64,000 nt of DNA from Cellvibrio sp. pealriver (GCF_001183545.1 NZ_KQ236688.1:1331149-1395148); one strand, 5' to 3'. Counted from the stretch's first letter, positions 1 to 10,098 are shown. Numbers and translations are program-made. Notes: generated by a model from the sequence alone, not told the origin.

Positions 1-593
1 ACCCAAGTGGCCGGATAACCGCTAATACCCATGGTTTGCAACAGCAATCGTGTATTAGGCTGGCTTTCTACATCGACATCCACAAAACTGACATTATTTG
101 CGTTAAATTCTTTGCGAAGCGCGGCGCAGTAACCGCACCAGTTTGTGCCATAAAGTACGATGCGCGGTGAACCATCCGCATTGAAATGCGACTTGAAATA
201 TTGTTTTTCATAAGGGGTAAGATACGCATCCCCAAAGGTTTTTCCTAACAAGCTCGCGATAGTGGGAACATGGGAGCCTGTTGCCGTTTGATCACCTGCG
301 GCAACCAAAGGAAATGCATTGCCTGCGCGAAACCCCTGCCACAATTTATAATCTGGCTCATCGCGCTGATCGGGGCTAATCACTTTTTCAGTGAAAGGCA
401 CATTGCGGTTACGTAACTCTTTTACCACGCTATTACACGCATCACCGCAGCCATTAAAGGTAAAAACCCACACCGCCGGATTTCCACTGCCATCAACTGC
501 TGCTGCACTGCTGCCACTTAGAAACGGTAATTTCCCGTCATTCCAATACCAGTAGGCCGCAAACAACACACCAATCACGATTAACTTTTTCAT
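1..593 (-). CDS. Tandem glutaredoxin-like membrane-anchored protein (3' end cut by window edge)
   Basis: The frame opens at ATG 593 and stays open to base 1, so the C-terminus is missing. Residues 4-17 form a hydrophobic, Trp/Tyr-containing segment that is probably a signal or membrane anchor. Two thioredoxin-fold units follow. The first (about residues 40-110) has a CGDAC motif (Cys49, Cys53; spacing CxxxC rather than CxxC). The second (from about 145) has a classic WCGYC glutaredoxin motif (Cys153, Cys156) and a later GYP that fits the cis-proline loop. Role is inferred: periplasmic or membrane-facing thiol-disulfide chemistry. It lies 90 bp downstream of the DUF2339 gene on the same strand. 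Substrate unknown. Confidence 0.75.
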   Translation of the reverse strand, partial: MKKLIVIGVLFAAYWYWNDGKLPFLSGSSAAAVDGSGNPAVWVFTFNGCGDACNSVVKELRNRNVPFTEKVISPDQRDEPDYKLWQGFRAGNAFPLVAAGDQTATGSHVPTIASLLGKTFGDAYLTPYEKQYFKSHFNADGSPRIVLYGTNWCGYCAALRKEFNANNVSFVDVDVESQPNTRLLLQTMGISGYPATW

Positions 594-683
594 ACGAATC
601 CTTTTATTCCCCTGTTGTAGTGTTAAAGCACGATTCCTGAATCCCGGTTTTGGTTTTTATCAACATCAAAAAGCAGCCTGTTA

Positions 684-3566
684 TCAGACCGCTTCTTCTT
701 TTTCAGTTTGTTGTTTTGCTTTTGCCGGTATTGGCGATAAATAGCCAATCAAAATCATCAAACCACTGACCACAATGAACGACACAATACGCGCAAGTGT
801 TCCGGTGCCCGATGCATCTTTGGTAAACAGTTTTAAGACAACGATTGCTAATAAACCTGCACCCACCATCCACAGTTTGCGCTCTCGCAAACGGCGGGAA
901 AGATTCATCACTACCAACGCACATACCGCCCACAGAATTGATAGCGACATTTGCACCACAACGGAGTTCCACATCACCACCGCTGAATATTCAATACCCG
1001 CGTATTGGTGCACGGCGCGCAGCAGCACAATGTTGATCCACGCAAAACCCAACACACCCAATGCGCCGTAGCGAACTTCTGGCGTGAGATTATTTAACCC
1101 GATAAAGCCGCGTTTCATGGCGTAAACAAACAACACCAATACGGCTGCTTGCGCTAAATCCAGCGGGTTCAAAATGGGCAAATAGAATTGTGCTGTTGCG
1201 CCTGAGTAATGACTGGCGACAACAAACCAGCAGAACAAACCAAACAGTAATGGTGCGGGAATCAGGTTTTTATAATCCGCTGCGTGCTGGGTAAATGGCC
1301 AAAGGGTTTTGCCGGATTCACTGGCTTTGTGCGTAAAGAACATTAACGCAACCAGCGGAGCTACCAAACACACAAACCACAACACCGCCGCGCTGGTGCC
1401 ATACCAGCTCATTTTGCTTTGCCAGTAACTGGCTTCCCAACCGATTAAGCTGAAAATAAACCACGCGGTTAGTACGTGGTACACACTTAAAATACCGCAA
1501 GCGGCACGGCCGGTTTGCTGCCATAAATAGCGATATTGCACTGCAAAGAAAATCGCGAGTGCTAACAAGCCCCAGCGTTGGGATGGATATACGTCGTAAC
1601 CGATAAATAATCCTTCGCCAAAATTATTCATCGATAACACCATGCCCAGCGGCAACAACCAAAAGCCGATACGCATGAGTTCCGGCCACTGGATTTTTTT
1701 ACTCAACGCCAACAATGCCGCGACCGATATGGCAAACATTAACATCAGTGATGGAAATTGATGCTCGCCTGCAATATGCGTATTGATCTCACGGCTGGCG
1801 GCCAATAACCACCAGAGCCAGCCGATAATCATCGCCACATTGGCCACGATTTTTTCAACCGGTTTTGCGTTTTCTGCAAAACGGCTGAGCAGATACGCGA
1901 TGCACAGTGACGACGCAGCCAATATCAGCAGGCTAATAAAATCACCATCAATCAACGCGCGAGTGCCGGTATCCAAACCGTGAATCATTAACGAACAGGC
2001 TGCGGCGATGTGAAGCAAATAACCAGCGCAGCGCGGTAGCAAACGCTGCTGGCGCAAACCAACCCAGATCAAGCCGGTTGCTTCCAGTGCCCAGGTGGCA
2101 GATGTCCATTGCGCATCCATTGCCAATGGAATGGTTAAGGTGGCAAAGGCAACACCCAGCGCAATAAAGGATTCAATTAATACGCGATGGGTTTGTTGGT
2201 ATTTGGCCCAGAGTACACGCGCCAATGCGATATAAATAATCGCCAGCACTAATGCACTAATCGCCAAACCATATTCGGTTTGTTTTAACAATTCTGTTTG
2301 CAAACCGAAGCCGACAATCGGCAAACCAAAAAGTAAACTGCCATCGACCAGCCCTTTTAGATTCGGCGGCTGTTTAAGCGAGAACAAAATCGACACCGTT
2401 AAATAGAGCGCGAAGAAAGCGAGCAAGAATGGTTGAGTGCTCGCGTACAAATGCGGCTCGTATTTGAGCACACCCCAAATGGAGGTAATCACAAAAGTAA
2501 ATACAAAGCCAACCCAATTCAGCAGCCGCCAGGTTTTAAACCAGGCGATGGTGAGAATGCCAATATTTAACAGCAGATAAAAACTGAATAACCCGACATG
2601 ATTACCGGAACCATCGGACGTGAGAATCGGTGCAAGGAATCCACCTGCCGTTGCCATAAGTGCAAGCACCTGCGCGTTTTGTAAAATCGCAAGCAGCGCA
2701 CCTAACATCACAATAATAAACATGAGCGCAAACGCGGCACCGGTAGGCATAAGCGCATACATTTTTGCCGCTGCAAATACGGTGAGATAAAGCGCCGCTA
2801 TACCACCACCTTGCAATACCAAACCATAACCCCCTGCCCGCTCGCGAGTTTTCCAGCCCAGTACGATCAAGGTGATGGCAATCGCGGCAACGGCAGCCAT
2901 GCGCAATTCAATGGGAAACAAACCTTGACTGGATGCGTACTTCACTAAAAAGCTCAAACCGAAAAACATCACCACCACACCAATAAGGACAATGGGATTG
3001 CTCTCGGTTAAAAAACGTTTGATAAACGCGATGCCTTTTTCAAATACATCGGGCTCTACAGGTTTAGCGGGAGCCGAAGGAACTGGTTTAGGCGCGACGG
3101 GTTTTGCAACCTGCTCGGAATGTGATTCTGCGTTGGGTTGCGCAGTCGCCAGCGCAAGGTTTTCCAATTCGGCATCGCTGATCGGTAACTCAACCGATGC
3201 AGTTTCTGGTGGCAATTCAATCCCGTGTGCTTTTAATCGCTCTGCTAATGGCACGCGCTGTTCAGCAACGGATGTTGCAGGCACAGATGCGACTTGATCC
3301 TGTGTGGTGGTTGGTGACGGTGTGTTTGCCGGCTGTGTAGTTAATGGCCGCACAGATGATGACTGCTCAGCTGCGTGGCGCGCAGCAGATTGTGAATCGG
3401 TTTTGAGCGTATTCACATCGCGCTCAAGGCGTTTGATGTGGTTGCCCATCAAGACGACTTTGGTGATTAAAAACCCCAAGCCCGCACCAATCAACCAACC
3501 ATTATCGTAAAAAATGGCCTCACCCAGCGCCATGCCGACCAGCGTAAAAATAACGAGCAGAGCCAT
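684..3566 (-). CDS. DUF2339 family polytopic membrane protein
   Basis: A 960-residue protein. An N-terminal hydrophobic segment is followed by a coiled-coil-like stretch (about 40-60), then a Pro/Ala/Thr-rich linker to about residue 175. From about residue 190 to the C-terminus there are more than twenty closely packed hydrophobic segments. This architecture matches the DUF2339 'predicted membrane protein' family, whose biochemical function is unknown. It begins 15 bp downstream of the DUF4230 gene and is probably cotranscribed with it. Start ATG 3566 is chosen because it directly precedes the first membrane segment. No enzymatic motif is visible; function should be treated as unknown. Confidence 0.85.
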   Translation of the reverse strand: MALLVIFTLVGMALGEAIFYDNGWLIGAGLGFLITKVVLMGNHIKRLERDVNTLKTDSQSAARHAAEQSSSVRPLTTQPANTPSPTTTQDQVASVPATSVAEQRVPLAERLKAHGIELPPETASVELPISDAELENLALATAQPNAESHSEQVAKPVAPKPVPSAPAKPVEPDVFEKGIAFIKRFLTESNPIVLIGVVVMFFGLSFLVKYASSQGLFPIELRMAAVAAIAITLIVLGWKTRERAGGYGLVLQGGGIAALYLTVFAAAKMYALMPTGAAFALMFIIVMLGALLAILQNAQVLALMATAGGFLAPILTSDGSGNHVGLFSFYLLLNIGILTIAWFKTWRLLNWVGFVFTFVITSIWGVLKYEPHLYASTQPFLLAFFALYLTVSILFSLKQPPNLKGLVDGSLLFGLPIVGFGLQTELLKQTEYGLAISALVLAIIYIALARVLWAKYQQTHRVLIESFIALGVAFATLTIPLAMDAQWTSATWALEATGLIWVGLRQQRLLPRCAGYLLHIAAACSLMIHGLDTGTRALIDGDFISLLILAASSLCIAYLLSRFAENAKPVEKIVANVAMIIGWLWWLLAASREINTHIAGEHQFPSLMLMFAISVAALLALSKKIQWPELMRIGFWLLPLGMVLSMNNFGEGLFIGYDVYPSQRWGLLALAIFFAVQYRYLWQQTGRAACGILSVYHVLTAWFIFSLIGWEASYWQSKMSWYGTSAAVLWFVCLVAPLVALMFFTHKASESGKTLWPFTQHAADYKNLIPAPLLFGLFCWFVVASHYSGATAQFYLPILNPLDLAQAAVLVLFVYAMKRGFIGLNNLTPEVRYGALGVLGFAWINIVLLRAVHQYAGIEYSAVVMWNSVVVQMSLSILWAVCALVVMNLSRRLRERKLWMVGAGLLAIVVLKLFTKDASGTGTLARIVSFIVVSGLMILIGYLSPIPAKAKQQTEKEEAV

Positions 3567-3581
3567 AAGCGTTCCTTGTTT

Positions 3582-4211
3582 TTATTTTGTGTGTTCGTCA
3601 GTAGTGACGTGCAGGGTTTTTAGGGGTTCTAAAATTTTCTCATGCTCCAACTGCCAGCCTACCGAGGCGCAGAGTTGTTGCATCATTAATTGCAGCTGCT
3701 TGTGTGCGATCTGCGGCAAATCGCTTTCCATCGCTTTTTCTTGCATGAGTTTTTTTGCTTCAGCCAGAATTTCGGTGAAGTCTTCATTATCAAATTTATT
3801 CAGCACACCCTGGTTGATGTCATAAAACTTGTAATCGGTATCGATGGACAGAATTTCCGGCGCGGCAAACTGTTCAATCACCAGAGTGCGCGAATTGTGG
3901 TCGCGGCGAAATTTCATTTTGGCGAAATCGTAACCGACGGCAACTTTGGCTTTTGCAACCACCAGCGCTTTGCTATTGGTTTTGAAGATGCCAAAAAAAT
4001 CGCGCTTGGTGTTGTGATCATAAATTTCGGTGAAGTAGCCTTCCGCCAGCACCACTTTAAATACTTTTTCGATCCGCTCCAGCAGCACATGCGATTCTGT
4101 GCTGACATCCTGCACGGGGCGTTTGAACTTTTTGTTGTAGTACCAACTGAGGCCTTGCCAGGTAGCAACACCACCAATCAGCATTGCGAAGGTAAATAAA
4201 AGAACATCCAT
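3582..4211 (-). CDS. DUF4230 family single-pass membrane protein
   Basis: A 209-residue protein with one N-terminal membrane segment (about residues 3-21) followed by a soluble domain. The region around residues 40-165, with alternating beta-strand-like hydrophobics (GYDFAKMKF, VIEQFAAPEIL) and a closing helix (FTEILAEAKKLMQEKAM), resembles DUF4230 proteins, whose function is not established. It is first in a likely two- or three-gene unit with the DUF2339 membrane protein (15 bp) and the glutaredoxin-like protein. It is transcribed away from pabB; the 137-bp space between them holds both promoters. Family assignment is from memory of the pattern. Confidence 0.7.
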   Translation of the reverse strand: MDVLLFTFAMLIGGVATWQGLSWYYNKKFKRPVQDVSTESHVLLERIEKVFKVVLAEGYFTEIYDHNTKRDFFGIFKTNSKALVVAKAKVAVGYDFAKMKFRRDHNSRTLVIEQFAAPEILSIDTDYKFYDINQGVLNKFDNEDFTEILAEAKKLMQEKAMESDLPQIAHKQLQLMMQQLCASVGWQLEHEKILEPLKTLHVTTDEHTK

Positions 4212-4348
4212 TGGGCGATTCCTTAACCTGTTAAAGCAGCATTAGAGCAATGCAGCTTAAACGGGCTTGGCACCAAAGTCTATTTGCCGAAGGCTGGCAA
4301 TCATGGGGTAGAATGCTAGCCCCGTAACGGCGCTGACCATCAGATTCC

Positions 4349-5782
4349 ATGCCCAGATTCCTTGCTGAAAAGCTCCGCATTATTCCGCTTGTTTATCAAC
4401 CTAAACCGGCGTTCTGGTTTGCTGCCGTGCGCCATTTGCCTTACGCGGTGTGGCTGGATTCTGGCCGCCCTGCGAGCCACTACGGCCGCTTCGATATTGT
4501 CTGCGCCGCGCCGCAACAAGTGCTGATCACTAAAGGCGAGCAAACCCGTATTAGCGACCATACCGGTAGCTGCCGCAATTCAAGCGACGATCCGTTTTAT
4601 ATCCTGCGCGATTTACTCGGTAATCACGAAAACCAAACTCATCCGACCCTGCCATTTATCGGCGGCGCTGTGGGTTATTTTGGCTATGACCTTGGTCGCC
4701 GTCTTGAAGTGTTGCCTGCGCTGGCTGCCGATGACATCGCCCTGCCCGACATGCATATCGGCATTTACCCTTGGGCGATTATTCAGGATCACGAACAGCA
4801 GACGGCATCATTAGTGATTAATGAAGCGCTCAGCGGCAGCTTGGAAAGCGCTTATAACTTTTTGGAAATCGAGCAGCTGTGCTTGAATGCATCGCAAAAA
4901 CCGATGTTTCACGATTTAAAGCAATTCATTAAAACTGATAAAAACTCATTTAAAATCAATTACTTTCAAAGCAATCTTAAAGTGGATGAATACCGGCAGG
5001 CACTGACCCGCATTCAGGAATACATCCGCGCGGGCGATTGCTACCAAGTCAATTTTGCCCAACGGTTTAGCGCTGACTATAGCGGCGATCCGTTCGTTGC
5101 CTACCTCGCCTTGCGCGAGGTACTGCCCTCACCTTTCTCGGGATTTATGCAGCTGGAGACCGGCGCGGTGCTGAGTTTATCGCCCGAGCGATTTATTCAG
5201 GTACGCGGCACACAGGTGGAAACCAAGCCAATCAAAGGCACTATCAAGCGCGGCACCACCGATCAAGAAGACATCGCCAACGCCCAATGGCTGCAAAACA
5301 GCCAGAAGAACCGCGCCGAAAATGTGATGATCGTTGACCTGCTGCGCAATGATTTAAGTAAACACTGCACGGACGTGCGTGTGCCCGCGCTGTGTGAACT
5401 GCAAACCTTTGCCAATGTCCATCACTTGGTCAGCACAGTAACCGGCCAGTTAAACGAAGGCGCAACGGCAATTGATGTACTGCGTGATGCCTTCCCCGGC
5501 GGCAGCATTACCGGCGCACCGAAAATCCGCGCGATGGAAATCATTGAAGAATTGGAACCCACACGCCGCTCGCTGTATTGCGGCAGCTTGGGCTATATCA
5601 GTGCCGATGGCCAAATGGACACCAGCATTGCAATACGCACACTGGTCTGCGATGGCAACAAGATCCATTGCTGGGGCGGCGGCGGTATAGTTGCCGATTC
5701 TGAAACCGATCAGGAATACCGCGAATCCATCGCCAAGGTACAGGTATTAATGCAAACACTGGAACAGCAATTTAAACACTAA
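4349..5782 (+). CDS. pabB: Aminodeoxychorismate synthase component I
   Basis: Converts chorismate plus ammonia (from a PabA glutaminase) to 4-amino-4-deoxychorismate in folate synthesis. The 477-residue protein has the N-terminal anthranilate-synthase-I domain and the catalytic chorismate-binding domain. PIKGTIKRG at 294-302 carries the lysine typical of PabB and distinguishes it from TrpE. GGSITGAPK (384-392), CGSLGY (411-416) and DTSIAIRTL (424-432) are the signature motifs. No pabA or pabC is adjacent. A hairpin-like GGGGTAG/CTAGCCCC pair lies at about 4303-4323 in the leader. The start has no strong Shine-Dalgarno, but upstream alternatives are absent. Confidence 0.93.
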   Translation: MPRFLAEKLRIIPLVYQPKPAFWFAAVRHLPYAVWLDSGRPASHYGRFDIVCAAPQQVLITKGEQTRISDHTGSCRNSSDDPFYILRDLLGNHENQTHPTLPFIGGAVGYFGYDLGRRLEVLPALAADDIALPDMHIGIYPWAIIQDHEQQTASLVINEALSGSLESAYNFLEIEQLCLNASQKPMFHDLKQFIKTDKNSFKINYFQSNLKVDEYRQALTRIQEYIRAGDCYQVNFAQRFSADYSGDPFVAYLALREVLPSPFSGFMQLETGAVLSLSPERFIQVRGTQVETKPIKGTIKRGTTDQEDIANAQWLQNSQKNRAENVMIVDLLRNDLSKHCTDVRVPALCELQTFANVHHLVSTVTGQLNEGATAIDVLRDAFPGGSITGAPKIRAMEIIEELEPTRRSLYCGSLGYISADGQMDTSIAIRTLVCDGNKIHCWGGGGIVADSETDQEYRESIAKVQVLMQTLEQQFKH

Positions 5783-5821
5783 TCATCAAAAACAAATTAC
5801 AACATCTCCGAGGAGCATCTG

Positions 5822-6574
5822 ATGTTAATTCAGAACCATCAAGTCGATTTGAATACTCCCACCGGCGTAATGCGCTGTTATGTGTATCACCCGAAAGACA
5901 CCACCGAACCCGCCGGCAAAAAATTCCCCGCCATTATTCTTTACTCCGAAATTTTCCAGCAGACCTCACCTATTCGCCGCAGCGCACAAATTATGGCGGG
6001 GCACGGTTTTATTGTGATTGTTCCGGAAGTGTTTCATGAATTAAATCCTATCGGCACGGTATTGGGTTACGACGATGCAGGCCGCGATAAAGGCAACGCG
6101 GATAAAGTTGCAAAATATTTGGAAGCACACGATACCGACACCCAAGCGATGATCGATTACGTGCAAACGCTGCCCTATTACTCGGGAAAAATCGGCGCGA
6201 TGGGGTTTTGTCTGGGCGGTGGTTTGGCTTACCGCGCAGCGATCCATCCGGCCATTTCGGCAACCAGTTGTTTTTATGCAACTGATATCCACTCCGGCCT
6301 GACTCCATCACAACCGGGTAATGAAAGTTTGACGCGCACGGGTGAAATCAAAGGCGAGCTGCAAATGATCTGGGGCAAACAAGACCCGCACATTCCGCCC
6401 GAAGGCCGCGCAAAAGTGTATGCCAACCTGGTTGCCAATAACGTGAATTTCACCTGGCATGAAGTGAACGGTGTGCACGCGTTCATGCGCGATGAAGGCG
6501 ACCGCTACGATGCCGAATTGCAATTGTGGGGCTACCAAACTGCACTGGGCATGTTCAAGCGCGCGCTCTACTGA
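5822..6574 (+). CDS. Dienelactone hydrolase family protein
   Basis: A cytoplasmic alpha/beta hydrolase of 250 residues. The nucleophile elbow GFCLGG has Cys130, the cysteine typical of dienelactone hydrolases rather than serine. Asp188 (GKQDPH) and His219 (GVHAF) complete the expected Cys-Asp-His triad. Known members hydrolyse dienelactone in chloroaromatic breakdown, but most chromosomal homologues have unknown substrates, and no aromatic-degradation genes lie nearby. It follows pabB by 39 bp, with a good GAGGAG ribosome-binding site just before ATG. It may share pabB transcripts. Confidence 0.88.
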   Translation: MLIQNHQVDLNTPTGVMRCYVYHPKDTTEPAGKKFPAIILYSEIFQQTSPIRRSAQIMAGHGFIVIVPEVFHELNPIGTVLGYDDAGRDKGNADKVAKYLEAHDTDTQAMIDYVQTLPYYSGKIGAMGFCLGGGLAYRAAIHPAISATSCFYATDIHSGLTPSQPGNESLTRTGEIKGELQMIWGKQDPHIPPEGRAKVYANLVANNVNFTWHEVNGVHAFMRDEGDRYDAELQLWGYQTALGMFKRALY

Positions 6575-6609
6575 TTTAACGTTCATCACAACCATTCAAG
6601 GAAATCGCA

Positions 6610-8664
6610 ATGAAAAAAATGACCGCAATCGCGCTGGGTATTTCATTAGCGCTCGGCGTTAGTTCGTGTAGCAACAATTCCCCTTCAAGTGAAACATCGC
6701 AAAACGGTAGCGCATTAGGTTCAGGAATTGACTTGAGCAGCATGGATACCAGTGTTGCACCGCAGCAGGATTTTTTCCGCTATGTAAACGGAAAATGGTT
6801 GGAGAACACCCAAATTCCTGCCGATAAAGCACGCTGGGGCAGTTTTGATGCGCTCGCTGAAAATGCAGAGAATGATGTACGCGCGATGATTCAATCACTC
6901 GCAGCGACTGAACAGCCTGCGGGCTCAGACGAACAAAAAATTGCCGATCTGTATAAATCGTTTATGGATGAGGTATTAATCGAACAATTGGGATTATCAC
7001 CACTGAAACCTTATTTGGCGCGAATCGACCAACTCAAAAATCACGCTGATCTAGCATTGCTGTGGGGAGAGTGGCAGCCTTACGGGACCGGTACGCCGAT
7101 TGAGTTATATATCGATCAGGATGATAAAAACTCCGAGCAATACATTACTGGAGCGTATCAATCCGGCTTGGGCTTACCTGACCGTGAATACTATTTAAAA
7201 ACCGATGCCCAATCCGTTGAGTTGCGGGGCAAATACCAGAAGTACATCGAGCAATTATTCACACTAGCCGGTGAAAAAAATCCAACGCAAGCAGCCGCGA
7301 ATGTTGTTGCGCTTGAGAAAAAAATTGCCGCTATTCACTGGACACGCGTGCAAAACCGGGACCGCACCGCTACCTACAACAAAATGACGCTGGCAGAGCT
7401 GAACAAAGCGGCACCAGGTTTGAATTGGAACCGTTTTTTTGATGCAGCCCAGCTTGGCAATATCGATGCAGTGGTCGTTAACCAACCCACTTATGTGAAA
7501 GCATTTGCCCAGTTGCAGGCAAAAATTCCGTTAGCGCATTGGCAGCAATATTTAACCTTTCATGTGTTGAATAATGATGCCGGAAATCTAAACAAAGCAT
7601 TCGTCGATGCCAACTTTGATTTTTATGGCAAAACATTGAGTGGTATTCAAGAGCAACGCCCACGTGAAAAACGCGCCGCTAAATTAGCCGATACGCAGTT
7701 GGGCTTTTTAGTCGGCAAGAAATATGTTGAGCAACAATTCAAGCCAGAAGCCAAAGCGCGCATGGATTTGATGATTGAAAACTTGCGCAAGGCTTACTCA
7801 CAATCAATTGAAGAACTCACTTGGATGAGCCCGGAGACCAAACGCCAGGCCCAAACAAAACTCGCCAAATTCAACACCAAAATTGGTTATCCGGAAAAAT
7901 GGCGCGACTACAATTGCGTCACCATCAACGCCAAAGAATTGGTCGCCAATTTGCGGCGCAATGCAATCTGTGAACAAGAGCGCGCCATTGCGCGCTTGGG
8001 CAAACCGGTAGACCGCACCGAGTGGGCAATGACACCGCAAACGGTCAACGCCTATTACAACCCGAGCATGAATGAGATCGTATTTCCTGCAGCCATTTTG
8101 CAACCGCCGTTTTTTAACGTCGCTGCAGATGATGCCGTTAACTATGGCGCAATTGGTGCAGTGATCGGCCATGAATTCACTCACGGTTTTGACGACCAAG
8201 GGCGACATTCAGATGGCGACGGTAATTTGCGCGATTGGTGGACAGAAGAAGATGCGGCGCAATTTAAATCGCGCGCGCAATTAATGGTTGATCAATACAG
8301 CGCCTACAACCCGATTGATGATTTGCATTTACAGGGCGCGCTCGGTTTAGGTGAAAACATTGCAGACCTTGGCGGTGTTACACTCGCCCATCGCGCCTAC
8401 AAAAATTCATTGGGCGGAAAACCCGGTAAAACGATTGATGGATTTACCGCTGAGCAACGCTTTTTTATGGGCTGGGCACAAGTATGGCGAATCAAATACC
8501 GCGATGAAGCCTTACGCCGCCAAGTCATTAATGGGCCGCACTCACCGGGTGAGTATCGCGTACTGGGGCCACTGTCGAACATGACAGAGTTCTATGAAGT
8601 CTATGGCGTTAAACCGGGTGATGGAATGTACCGCGATGAAAAAGTGCGTGTGAAAATTTGGTAA
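6610..8664 (+). CDS. M13 family zinc metallopeptidase, lipoprotein (neprilysin/PepO-like)
   Basis: A 684-residue peptidase. The signal peptide ends in a lipobox (GVSSC, Cys20), so the mature protein is probably an envelope lipoprotein facing the periplasm or exterior. The long N-terminal M13 domain is followed by the catalytic domain with HEFTH at 521-525 (two zinc histidines and the catalytic Glu) and GENIADLGG (Glu582 as third zinc ligand, Asp586). Family members cleave oligopeptides; the substrate here is unknown. It starts 35 bp after the dienelactone hydrolase with AAGGAA upstream, and is followed by a strong intrinsic terminator. Confidence 0.93.
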   Translation: MKKMTAIALGISLALGVSSCSNNSPSSETSQNGSALGSGIDLSSMDTSVAPQQDFFRYVNGKWLENTQIPADKARWGSFDALAENAENDVRAMIQSLAATEQPAGSDEQKIADLYKSFMDEVLIEQLGLSPLKPYLARIDQLKNHADLALLWGEWQPYGTGTPIELYIDQDDKNSEQYITGAYQSGLGLPDREYYLKTDAQSVELRGKYQKYIEQLFTLAGEKNPTQAAANVVALEKKIAAIHWTRVQNRDRTATYNKMTLAELNKAAPGLNWNRFFDAAQLGNIDAVVVNQPTYVKAFAQLQAKIPLAHWQQYLTFHVLNNDAGNLNKAFVDANFDFYGKTLSGIQEQRPREKRAAKLADTQLGFLVGKKYVEQQFKPEAKARMDLMIENLRKAYSQSIEELTWMSPETKRQAQTKLAKFNTKIGYPEKWRDYNCVTINAKELVANLRRNAICEQERAIARLGKPVDRTEWAMTPQTVNAYYNPSMNEIVFPAAILQPPFFNVAADDAVNYGAIGAVIGHEFTHGFDDQGRHSDGDGNLRDWWTEEDAAQFKSRAQLMVDQYSAYNPIDDLHLQGALGLGENIADLGGVTLAHRAYKNSLGGKPGKTIDGFTAEQRFFMGWAQVWRIKYRDEALRRQVINGPHSPGEYRVLGPLSNMTEFYEVYGVKPGDGMYRDEKVRVKIW

Positions 8665-8714
8665 TTGCGGATATAAGTTTGATAAGCAAGAAGGTTTTAT
8701 AGAAAAGTAGAGAT

Positions 8715-8755
8715 AATCCGCTCGCGTTACATTAAAACGCGAGCGGATTTTTTTT
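8715..8755 (+). terminator. Rho-independent terminator after the M13 peptidase
   Basis: Perfect 14-bp stem (arms 8715-8728 and 8736-8749, core CCGCTCGCG/CGCGAGCGG) with a 7-nt loop and a run of eight T on the plus strand. The T tract lies only on the plus side, so it mainly ends the pabB-hydrolase-peptidase transcript. Confidence 0.9.
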
Positions 8756-8766
8756 ACGCGACAGGA

Positions 8767-10098
8767 TTATTTTTTCCAACGTTTTATTTTGTGGCCTTTA
8801 GCGGCATAGAACAAAATAAATAAATAAGCAGGCAGCGCAATAATATAAGCCGACTGACGCCCCACCTCTTCATGTGAAGCCAGCGTATTTAATAGCACCG
8901 GCAAAATTCCTCCACCGGCAATTGCCATCACCAACAGCGCTGAACCAGTGCCGGTTAAACGGCCCAATCCACTTAATGCCATTGGCCATACTGCGGGCCA
9001 GACAATCGCATTTGCCAAACCCATCATGGCAATAAATACCAATGTATTGGGCAGTGCAGGCAAACCAAACGGAACCAATAACACATCAGCCAGCGCAGTG
9101 GATTGATTATCGCCAAACACAATTGCAAGGCTGAGCAAGCAACCTAAAACAGCAGATACCAATAACGCGTTGGCCTGGCTGATAAAACGCGGAATCAGTG
9201 AAATCCCCAAGCCATAACCTATCAGCATAAATGTCATGGTAAATGACGTAAGTGATGTGTAATTTTCGTAACCGATACTGCGACCATAGGAACCAATGGT
9301 ATCGGCTGCAATAACTTCAACACCCACGTAAAAAATCAGTGCAAACACACCCAACACCAAATTGGGGTGCGCCAGTGACTCTTTAAAATGAAAACCGGAA
9401 TCGCGCACCTCGCCTGCATCTTCGGATTCAAGATTTAACTCAGGTAATGATGATAACTTCACTATGAGTGCCACCGCCAAAATACACAGTGCCATACCCA
9501 GATAAGGCAGAATCAGGCTGCCAGCCATCGCTTTTCTTTCTTCTTCTGTTGGTGTTGAACCAGCGTGGCTCATACCTGACAAAATCAATGCGGTGAACAT
9601 CATGGGCGCAACAATACCTGCGCCTTTGTTCAACATTCCCATCACGCTGATGCGCACCGCGGCTGATTCTTCCGGGCCAATTTTTACTACGTAAGGATTC
9701 ACCGCCGTTTGCAGCAACGTAAGGCTGGCACCCATTAAAAATTGCGCCAACAAAAACAGCTCAAAACTGTGCGCCATTGCTGCAGGAATAAAGGTCAGTG
9801 CCGCAAGTGCCATTCCCACCAACCCGAGCGCCATACTATTTTTATAGCCAACACGCGCAATGAGCGAAACAGAGGGAATAGCCACCAACGTGGAGGAAAC
9901 ATAAAACGCAAATAAAATCAGCGATGCGTGAACCGGGGTCAGGGTCAGCACTTCTTCCAGATACGGCATTAATGAGCCATTAAGCCAAGTGACAAAACCC
10001 AAAATAAAGAACAGCCCTGCAACGAGAGCCAAAGGAATAAATTTTCCACCGGGTGATGTGGTCACTACAACAGGTGTAGCTTGAGTTGATGCATCCAT
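8767..10098 (-). CDS. Sugar MFS transporter (FucP/glucose-galactose permease type)
   Basis: A 443-residue inner-membrane permease with about 12 transmembrane segments. The first segment (ALVAGLFFILGFVTWLNG) and FLMGASLTLLQTAVNPYV with LGPEE-like IGPEES are characteristic of the FucP-like sugar:H+ symporter family (fucose, glucose/galactose). In Cellvibrio-type polysaccharide degraders such permeases import monosaccharides, but the exact sugar cannot be read from sequence. It is a single gene, separated from thrH by 196 bp including a hairpin terminator. Start ATG 10098 has a GAGGTAATCA spacing just upstream. Confidence 0.88.
   Translation of the reverse strand: MDASTQATPVVVTTSPGGKFIPLALVAGLFFILGFVTWLNGSLMPYLEEVLTLTPVHASLILFAFYVSSTLVAIPSVSLIARVGYKNSMALGLVGMALAALTFIPAAMAHSFELFLLAQFLMGASLTLLQTAVNPYVVKIGPEESAAVRISVMGMLNKGAGIVAPMMFTALILSGMSHAGSTPTEEERKAMAGSLILPYLGMALCILAVALIVKLSSLPELNLESEDAGEVRDSGFHFKESLAHPNLVLGVFALIFYVGVEVIAADTIGSYGRSIGYENYTSLTSFTMTFMLIGYGLGISLIPRFISQANALLVSAVLGCLLSLAIVFGDNQSTALADVLLVPFGLPALPNTLVFIAMMGLANAIVWPAVWPMALSGLGRLTGTGSALLVMAIAGGGILPVLLNTLASHEEVGRQSAYIIALPAYLFILFYAAKGHKIKRWKK

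Noticed and set aside
3690..4199. 169-codon frame opposite the DUF4230 gene
   Set aside because: Composition artefact. The minus-strand gene has a plausible membrane segment, operon position and family pattern.
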